Shown here: piece by piece, positions 31,032 to 37,514 of the stretch
Position numbering within the stretch: the first letter of the stretch is position 1
How the letters are laid out: every line of letters starts with the position of its first letter
Assembly (NCBI GenBank): GCA_030531305.1
Contig: JAUNNT010000018.1
Coordinates: 1 to 37,514, forward strand
Reading direction: 5' to 3'
From: Akkermansia sp.
GTDB lineage: Bacteria; Verrucomicrobiota; Verrucomicrobiia; Verrucomicrobiales; Akkermansiaceae
Length of the DNA: 37,514 nucleotides
Position numbers and translations under genes: made by a program
The notes under the pieces: generated by a model
Seen by the model: the letters and a program-made list of their open reading frames with translations, nothing else
Told to the model about the DNA's origin: nothing
The model's database searches: none

Positions 31032-32294
31032 TTACTTGACGAAATAGAGGATGGCCGCGGTGAGGAAGATGTTGGCGACGGTGACTTCGAGGAAGACGAG
31101 CCAGCCGAGCTTCATGACCTGGTCCCAGCGGAAGCGGGGCAGGGTCCAGCGCACCCAGACGAAGAAGAAGATGAAGGCGAGCAGCTTCACCAGGAAGGCG
31201 ATCAACTGGCAGAGCACCGCCAGCCAGCCGCTGTAGGACGCCAGCGCGGCATCCGCGCCGAAGCCCACGGACCAGCCGCCCAGGAAGAGGGTGACCACCA
31301 CCGCGGAGCCGATGACCATGGCGGCGTATTCACCCATGAAGAACGAGGCGAACTTCATGGAGGAGTACTCCGTGTGGTAGCCGCCGACGAGGTCGGTCTC
31401 GCACTCCGCCATGTCGAACGGCGTGCGGTTGGCCTCCGCGAACACGCAGGTCACGAACACCACGAAGCTGATGAGCAGCGGCAGCATGAGCGCCCAGCGC
31501 TCGATGCCCAGGCCCTCGCCCCAGACGGGCAGCAGGGTCCAGCCGTTGTCGGCCTGGTACTGCACGATGTCCTGCAGATTGAGGGTTCCGAAGATCATGA
31601 GGAGCGGGATGATGGCCAGGCCCATGGCCACCTCGTAGGAGATGAGCTGGGCGGTGGCGCGCAGGCCGCCGATGAACGGGAACTTGGAGTTGGAGGACCA
31701 GCCGGCCAGCGTGAGGCCGTACACGGAAAGCCCGGAGATGGCGAATATCCACAGCGGGCCGATGTTCAGGTTGGCCACGCACATCTGGATGGTGCCGTAG
31801 CACGTGTCCACATGGGAGGCGAACGGCACCACGGCCGCCGCCACCAGCGGCGGGCCCAGCACCAGCATGGGCGCCGCAATGAAGTACAGGCGGCGCACGT
31901 AGTCCGGCGTGGTTTCCTGCTTCAGGAAGAGCTTGCCGCCGTCCAGGCAGGGCTGGATGAGGCCCAGCAGCGGGATTTCACGGTCGAAGCGCAGCCACTT
32001 GCAGAGCTTGGCGATCCAGCATGTCTCCGGCACGCCGAAGAACTGCAGCAAGTTCTTGAGGGGCTGCTGCTGCTTGCTGCCGATACGCTTCAGCAGGAAG
32101 AGCGGAAGACCCGCGCGGTTGGGACCGGGGCGGTCCTGGATCCAGCCGGCCACGCGGCGCTCGATCCACACGGAGATGACAACGAAAGCCAGGATGACGG
32201 CGAACATGAGCACCAGCTTGGCCACCGTGGTCAGGCTGTAGAACCAGATCTCGTTGCTCATGAGACCGTCCCACCATTTGATGATTGTTTCCAT
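31032..32294 (-). CDS. nuoH: NADH-quinone oxidoreductase subunit H
   Basis: The membrane subunit that forms much of the quinone chamber, 420 residues, somewhat longer than the usual 320-350. Signature segments are VWIERRVAGWIQDRPGPNRA, GLSVYGLTLAGWSSNSKFPF, LRATAQLISYEVAMGLAIIP, FAEANRTPFDMAECETDLVG and HTEYSSMKFASFFMGEY, all with the acidic residues of the proton entry path. The extra length comes from an insertion between the first conserved loop and the second helix (about 65-130, including KNLLQFFGVPETCWIAKLCK). Confidence 0.96.
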   Translation of the reverse strand: METIIKWWDGLMSNEIWFYSLTTVAKLVLMFAVILAFVVISVWIERRVAGWIQDRPGPNRAGLPLFLLKRIGSKQQQPLKNLLQFFGVPETCWIAKLCKWLRFDREIPLLGLIQPCLDGGKLFLKQETTPDYVRRLYFIAAPMLVLGPPLVAAAVVPFASHVDTCYGTIQMCVANLNIGPLWIFAISGLSVYGLTLAGWSSNSKFPFIGGLRATAQLISYEVAMGLAIIPLLMIFGTLNLQDIVQYQADNGWTLLPVWGEGLGIERWALMLPLLISFVVFVTCVFAEANRTPFDMAECETDLVGGYHTEYSSMKFASFFMGEYAAMVIGSAVVVTLFLGGWSVGFGADAALASYSGWLAVLCQLIAFLVKLLAFIFFFVWVRWTLPRFRWDQVMKLGWLVFLEVTVANIFLTAAILYFVK

Positions 32295-32317
32295 AGTCTG
32301 TAGCTAAGTGAGGGGTT

Positions 32318-34045
32318 TTACTTCTTGGCTTTCTCGCGCTCGATGAGGGGGATGGTCACCCCGGTTTCGATAACCTGCCTGCCCTGGTTGCCGATGGCGC
32401 CCCAGGTCAGCCCCTGCAGCGGCTCGTACTCGCCCGCCAGCAGGTCGAACAGGTGACGCGCGCTCGGGCACGCGGTGATCATCTCGTTGTCGCACCCGAA
32501 ACGCACCAGCAGGTAGCGCAGGATTTCCCAGGTGTCCATCGCCTTGCCCAGCGGCTCGATGGCCCGGTTCAGGCGCTGGATGCGGCCCGTGACGTTGATC
32601 ATCGTGCCGTACTTCTCCGCAAAGGTGGTGCCCGGCAGCACCACGTCCGCGTGCGGGGTGGTGCCGTCCACGTTGTGCGACACGCACAGCAGGTAGTCCA
32701 GCCCCTTCAGGTCGTCCTCGGAGAGCCCCGCGGCCACCACGTCCTCGTTCAGGACGATGAGGGCGCGGATGGCGCCGCTGCGCACGCCGTCGAAGATGTT
32801 CTGCAGGCCGGAGCCGTCGCGCCCCAGGATGAGCTTGGAGCCGGTGGTGTTGGGGTTGCGGTCCTCGGCAATGAGCATGTTGTCGCTCTCGCCCCTGCGC
32901 GGCACCACGTCGTACTTGGTGATGCCCAGCAGGTCCACCAGCTGGCGGGTGAGGTAGAGTTCCTCGTTGGTCATGCGGGCGGAGGCCACGACGGCGATCT
33001 GGTCGGCGTCGCACTTGCTGATTTGCGTGGAGACCATGTTGAGTGTGGGCTCCATGGCGGCCTTGCGCTGGGGCGCGCCGGCGTCCGTGCGCACGAGCGG
33101 GTGGAGCAGGCGCGTGTCCGCGTTGATGTACTTGTAGTTCAGGCGGTGGTTGTCCGGCATCCAGCAGGAGTTCACCTCGTCGTTCTGGCGCGGGGTGATG
33201 CGGTAGACCTGCTGCTCGCGGGTCCAGATGTTGATGTTGGTCCCGGTGCCGCAGTTCACATCGATGGTGGGCGTGCTCTTGAGGAACCACACGCGCATCT
33301 TGAAGCGGAAGTCCTTGCTGGTGAGGGCGCCCACGGGGCAGAGGTCCGTGGTGTTGAGCGAGTAGTTGCTGTCCAGCCGCTTGCCGGGGTGGCAGGCGAT
33401 GGCGTTGTGGCCGCCGCGGCCCACGACGCCGAGGACTTCCTCGCCGACGATTTCCTTCATGAATCGGACGCAGCGGCGGCAGAGCACGCAGCGCTCTTGG
33501 TCCAGGTTCACGCGCTCGCCGATGGAGATGTTCTTGCCCTTCTTGATCTTGGCCTCCGTGAAGCGGTGGGTGCCGCGGCCGTAGTCCGCGGTGTACTCCT
33601 GCAGCTTGCACTCGCCGGCCTGGTCGCAGATCGGGCAGTCCAGCGGGTGGTTGGTCAGCAGGAACTCAAGCACGCCGCGGCGCGCGTCCTGCGTGAGCGG
33701 GCTGTCCGTGCGGATACCCATGTTCTCCGCCACGGTGTTGGCGCAGGCAATGATGGCGCGGGGCATCCAGCTGATGGTCTGGTAGCCGTCGGCGTTGTAG
33801 ACGGGTTCCGCGCCGGGTGCGAGACGCGGGGGCATGCCCTGTTCCACCAGGCACATGCGGCAGGAGCCGGCAATGGAGAGCTTGGGGTGGTAGCAGAAGC
33901 ACGGCACGTGCGCGCCCACGGAGTTGCAGGCGTCGGCAATGCGCGTGCCCTTGGGGAAGCGGTACCATTTGCCGTTGATCTGGACGTTGACCTTGCCTTC
34001 AGCGGCGGCCTCGTCTTTCGGCAGGATTGCGGGTTGAGTGCTCAT
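32318..34045 (-). CDS. nuoG: NADH-quinone oxidoreductase subunit G (short form)
   Basis: The large Fe-S subunit of the peripheral arm, 575 residues, much shorter than the about 900 of E. coli. The N-terminal domain carries the [2Fe-2S] and [4Fe-4S] ligands: CFCYHPKLSIAGSCRMC, then HPLDCPICDQAGECKLQ, then ERCVLCRRCVRF and DLCPVGAL. That is sufficient for clusters N1b, N5 and N4. The molybdopterin-oxidoreductase-like domain (about 240-560) is reduced and lacks the cysteines of cluster N7, as in many non-proteobacterial complexes. HADVVLPGTTFAEKYGTMIN is the conserved closing motif of that domain. Loss of the long C-terminus is a family variation, not a frameshift; the frame is intact. Confidence 0.95.
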   Translation of the reverse strand: MSTQPAILPKDEAAAEGKVNVQINGKWYRFPKGTRIADACNSVGAHVPCFCYHPKLSIAGSCRMCLVEQGMPPRLAPGAEPVYNADGYQTISWMPRAIIACANTVAENMGIRTDSPLTQDARRGVLEFLLTNHPLDCPICDQAGECKLQEYTADYGRGTHRFTEAKIKKGKNISIGERVNLDQERCVLCRRCVRFMKEIVGEEVLGVVGRGGHNAIACHPGKRLDSNYSLNTTDLCPVGALTSKDFRFKMRVWFLKSTPTIDVNCGTGTNINIWTREQQVYRITPRQNDEVNSCWMPDNHRLNYKYINADTRLLHPLVRTDAGAPQRKAAMEPTLNMVSTQISKCDADQIAVVASARMTNEELYLTRQLVDLLGITKYDVVPRRGESDNMLIAEDRNPNTTGSKLILGRDGSGLQNIFDGVRSGAIRALIVLNEDVVAAGLSEDDLKGLDYLLCVSHNVDGTTPHADVVLPGTTFAEKYGTMINVTGRIQRLNRAIEPLGKAMDTWEILRYLLVRFGCDNEMITACPSARHLFDLLAGEYEPLQGLTWGAIGNQGRQVIETGVTIPLIEREKAKK

Positions 34046-34057
34046 TCTAGTGAAAGG

Positions 34058-35467
<1,410 letters not shown>

Positions 35468-35479
35468 GTTCGCAAAGGG

Positions 35480-36058
35480 TTACTTGTTCTTGAGTTCATC
35501 GATGAGGGCGTCCACCTTCTCCGGGGTCATCTGGGAGTGCAGGGTGTCGTTCACCATCACGTTCGGCCCGAACCCGCAGTTGGCCAGGCATTCCACCGGC
35601 TCGATGCTGAACAGGCCGTCCTCGCTCACCAGCATGGGGTCGATTTCCCCCATGTCCGCCGCGTTCACGCCGATTCTCTTGCAGATGTGCTCAATGAGCT
35701 CCTCGCCGCCGCTCATGGCGCAGGCGATGGTGTGGCAGACGCGGAAGTGGTACTTGCCGGGGCAGCGGCGGTGGATGCCGGGGTAGAAGGTGACCACGCC
35801 GTCCACGTGGATGGGCGTGCTCTTGCATTCCTGCGCAATCCATTCCACGGCGGCGGGGGTGATGAAGCCGAACTTCTCCTGCACCAGGTGCACGAGGGGA
35901 AGGATGGCGGACTGCTCCTTGCCTTCCGGGTACTGCGCTACGTACTCCCGCGCTTCCGCGGTCAGCTCCGGCGTCACCTCGAACTTCGGGAAGTGCTTCT
36001 CGCCGGGGGAGGGTTCCGTGACCGCCAAGCGGTCGATGGCATCAGGTTTCTCAGACAT
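35480..36058 (-). CDS. nuoE: NADH-quinone oxidoreductase subunit E
   Basis: The thioredoxin-like [2Fe-2S] subunit of the NADH module, 192 residues. The helical N-terminal part (LPLVHLVQEKFGFITPAAVE) is followed by the cluster N1a ligands CHTIAC and ECLANC, about 45 residues apart. GFGPNVMVND follows, as in known NuoE. A 30-residue acidic N-terminal tail precedes the conserved domain. It pairs with NuoF, encoded next. Confidence 0.96.
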   Translation of the reverse strand: MSEKPDAIDRLAVTEPSPGEKHFPKFEVTPELTAEAREYVAQYPEGKEQSAILPLVHLVQEKFGFITPAAVEWIAQECKSTPIHVDGVVTFYPGIHRRCPGKYHFRVCHTIACAMSGGEELIEHICKRIGVNAADMGEIDPMLVSEDGLFSIEPVECLANCGFGPNVMVNDTLHSQMTPEKVDALIDELKNK

Positions 36059-36088
36059 GGTATGTAAGGTGGTTTTGGTGGTTTCTTG

Positions 36089-37333
36089 TTAGCGGTCGCA
36101 TTCGCCCTGCACAAAGTCGAACGAGCCCAGGATGGCGCCGATGTCGCTCACCAGGTGCCCCGGCAGCAGGTGCGGCAGGATGGACAGCGTGCAGTAGGAC
36201 GGGCTGCGCATCTTCAGGCGGTTGGCAATGCCGCCGCCCTTGGAGTCCAGGAAGAAGCCGAGCTCGCCCTTGGGGTTCTCCGCGGCGAAATACACCTGGC
36301 CCTCCGGCGCGTTCACGCACTGCGTGCTCACCATGAACTGGCGGATAAGCTCCTCCATGCCCGTCATCGCGTCCTGCTTCGGCGGCAGGATGCCCTTGTC
36401 CAGCTGCACCCAGATGGGGCCGCCGGGCATGTTCTTGATGACCTGGCGGATGATGCGCACGGACTGGCGGATTTCCTCCATGCGCACCTGGAAGCGGGCG
36501 TAGCAGTCGCCCTCCTTGGCCACGGGGATGTCGAACTCGTAGTTCTCGTAGCCCAGGTAGGGGTTGGTCTTGCGGAGGTCGCGCTCCACGCCGCTGGCGC
36601 GCAGGTTGTTGCCGGTCATGCCGCACTGCAGCGCCATCTCTCGCGGAATCACGCCCACGCCCACCAGGCGGTCGATGAAGATTTTGTTGTGCAGCAGCAG
36701 GCGCTCCATCTCGTCCACGGTCTTGAGCGCGCTGTCGCAGAAGTCCAGGATTTCCTTCTCGATGCCCTTCGGCAGGTCGCGGGTCATGCCGCCGATGCGC
36801 GTGTAGCTGGAGGTGAAGCGCGCGCCGCAGATTTTCTCGTACAGGTTGTGCACGCGCTCCTTCTCCTCGAAGGCGTACAGGAACACGGTCATGGCGCCGG
36901 TGTCCATGGCGTACACGCCCGTGCCCAGGAAGCAGGACGAGATGCGGGAGAGCTCGCTGCACAGCACGCGGATGGCCTGCCCGCGCTCCGGCAGCTCCCA
37001 GCCCAGCAGCTTCTCCACCGCGCAGGCGTAGGCGATGTTGTTGCTCATCGGCGCCAGGTAGTCCATGCGGTCCGTGTACGTCACAAACTGGTTGTAGTGG
37101 CAGTTCTCCGCAATCTTCTCCATTCCGCGGTGCAGGTAGCCGATGACGGGGTCGCAGGAGACGATTTCCTCGCCGTCCACCACCAGCTTCAGGCGCAACA
37201 CGCCGTGCGTGGCCGGGTGGGAGGGCCCCACGTTCAGCGTCACAAGCTCGCCCCGCTCATCGGCGTCGTTCTCCAAATAGGCCGCCCCGCAGCCCGTCGC
37301 GTCGGGGAATTCTAAAGTCTTGGTCGTCTTCAT
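36089..37333 (-). CDS. nuoD: NADH-quinone oxidoreductase subunit D
   Basis: The 49-kDa-type subunit forming the quinone site with NuoB, 414 residues. LVTLNVGPSHPATHGVLRLK with its paired His, GYLHRGMEKIAENCHYNQFV, FTSSYTRIGGMTRDLP and the C-terminal end SDIGAILGSFDFVQGECDR are diagnostic. I start it at the ATG at 37333; the longer frame begins at a TTG inside the -35 box at 37411. It is the first gene of the operon. nuoA, nuoB and nuoC, which normally precede nuoD, are absent in the 181 bases upstream, so they must lie further away or beyond the edge. Confidence 0.96.
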   Translation of the reverse strand: MKTTKTLEFPDATGCGAAYLENDADERGELVTLNVGPSHPATHGVLRLKLVVDGEEIVSCDPVIGYLHRGMEKIAENCHYNQFVTYTDRMDYLAPMSNNIAYACAVEKLLGWELPERGQAIRVLCSELSRISSCFLGTGVYAMDTGAMTVFLYAFEEKERVHNLYEKICGARFTSSYTRIGGMTRDLPKGIEKEILDFCDSALKTVDEMERLLLHNKIFIDRLVGVGVIPREMALQCGMTGNNLRASGVERDLRKTNPYLGYENYEFDIPVAKEGDCYARFQVRMEEIRQSVRIIRQVIKNMPGGPIWVQLDKGILPPKQDAMTGMEELIRQFMVSTQCVNAPEGQVYFAAENPKGELGFFLDSKGGGIANRLKMRSPSYCTLSILPHLLPGHLVSDIGAILGSFDFVQGECDR

Positions 37334-37382
37334 AAGCAGATTTGCCGCATGCGGGAACTCACATGCCCGCCCGCGCGCCGCG

Positions 37383-37411
37383 ATTGTATACCCCCGCCCC
37401 AACTTTTTCAA
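37383..37411 (-). promoter_or_regulatory. Sigma-70-type promoter of the nuoD-N operon
   Basis: TTGAAA (37411-37406), a 17-base spacer and TACAAT (37388-37383). The leader of about 45 bases before the ATG at 37333 contains a GCATG...CATGC inverted repeat. A promoter here means nuoD-N can be transcribed separately from any nuoABC. Confidence 0.72.
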
Positions 37412-37460
37412 GCCTAAACTGCCTTTTTCTGCGGAAAATGAAAGGGCGTAATTTTCAAAA

Positions 37461-37481
37461 TAGTACCTAGTACATAGTACC
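37461..37481. repeat. Three tandem 7-mers TAGTAC(C/A) upstream of the complex I promoter
   Basis: TAGTACC, TAGTACA, TAGTACC stand in exact 7-base register about 50-75 bases upstream of the -35 box. The core TAGTAC contains the palindrome GTAC, so it may be a protein-binding site, though the spacing of 7 is less than a helical turn. Confidence 0.5.
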
Positions 37482-37514
37482 CAGTTGATTTTTTGTGGTA
37501 GGTTCTCCGTGGCT

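Noticed and set aside
37334..37411. An upstream TTG start for nuoD, adding 26 residues
   Set aside because: The TTG is the first codon of the -35 TTGAAA and the added residues do not resemble the family.

Overview
This is a GC-rich (roughly 60% or more by eye), gene-dense bacterial chromosomal segment. It contains no rRNA, tRNA, transposase gene or CRISPR array that I can see. Gene content and style point to a member of the Verrucomicrobiota, perhaps an Akkermansia-like host-associated lineage. That assignment is an inference from several traits together: an MFS-PlsC fusion, a paired NMT1-like binding protein and SpoIIE phosphatase, a squalene/phytoene synthase next to ruvA, and almost no Shine-Dalgarno sequences. 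It rests on no single diagnostic marker.

Layout. At 1-1419 (minus) ruvA runs into a squalene/phytoene synthase gene cut by the window edge. At 1531-2549 (plus) lie a small lipoprotein gene and a GlmU-C-like hexapeptide acyltransferase gene. Positions 2590-3065 are a nested set of palindromes. An outer-membrane barrel protein (3206-3811) converges on aconitase (acnA, 3883-6603, minus). From 6733 to 9583 an exported NMT1/THI5-like binding protein overlaps a membrane sensor with a SpoIIE-type phosphatase domain; together they look like a signalling unit. A membrane protein of unknown function and a DUF3313-like lipoprotein follow. After a strong terminator and more palindromes comes an MFS-PlsC phospholipid recycling protein, then a small exported protein and mutS, all on the minus strand. 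A DNA alkylation repair gene is divergent from mutS.

Positions 18310-22250 look like an accessory island. It carries four unrecognised or poorly recognised genes, two of them clearly richer in A+T, and is bracketed by copies of the same palindromic repeat family. Two tandem paralogous ankyrin-repeat genes (22253-24450, minus) follow. The rest, 24615-37333 (minus), is one long operon for respiratory complex I, nuoD-E-F-G-H-I-J-K-L-M-N, with a clear sigma-70-type promoter at its head. nuoA, nuoB and nuoC are not in the window, so the complex is encoded in at least two pieces, or they lie just beyond the edge.

Two genome-wide habits show through. Most promoters are readable as TTGNNN-16/17-TANNNT very close to the start codon, in two cases close enough to predict leaderless mRNAs. 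The complex I cistrons are joined by short G-poor spacers with no Shine-Dalgarno motif. The most unusual structure is the mosaic palindrome family at 2597-3065, 11521-11736, 18318-18471 and 22181-22245. Its modules covary in their stems, and one copy carries an 84-bp hairpin cluster flanked by a 4-bp duplication.
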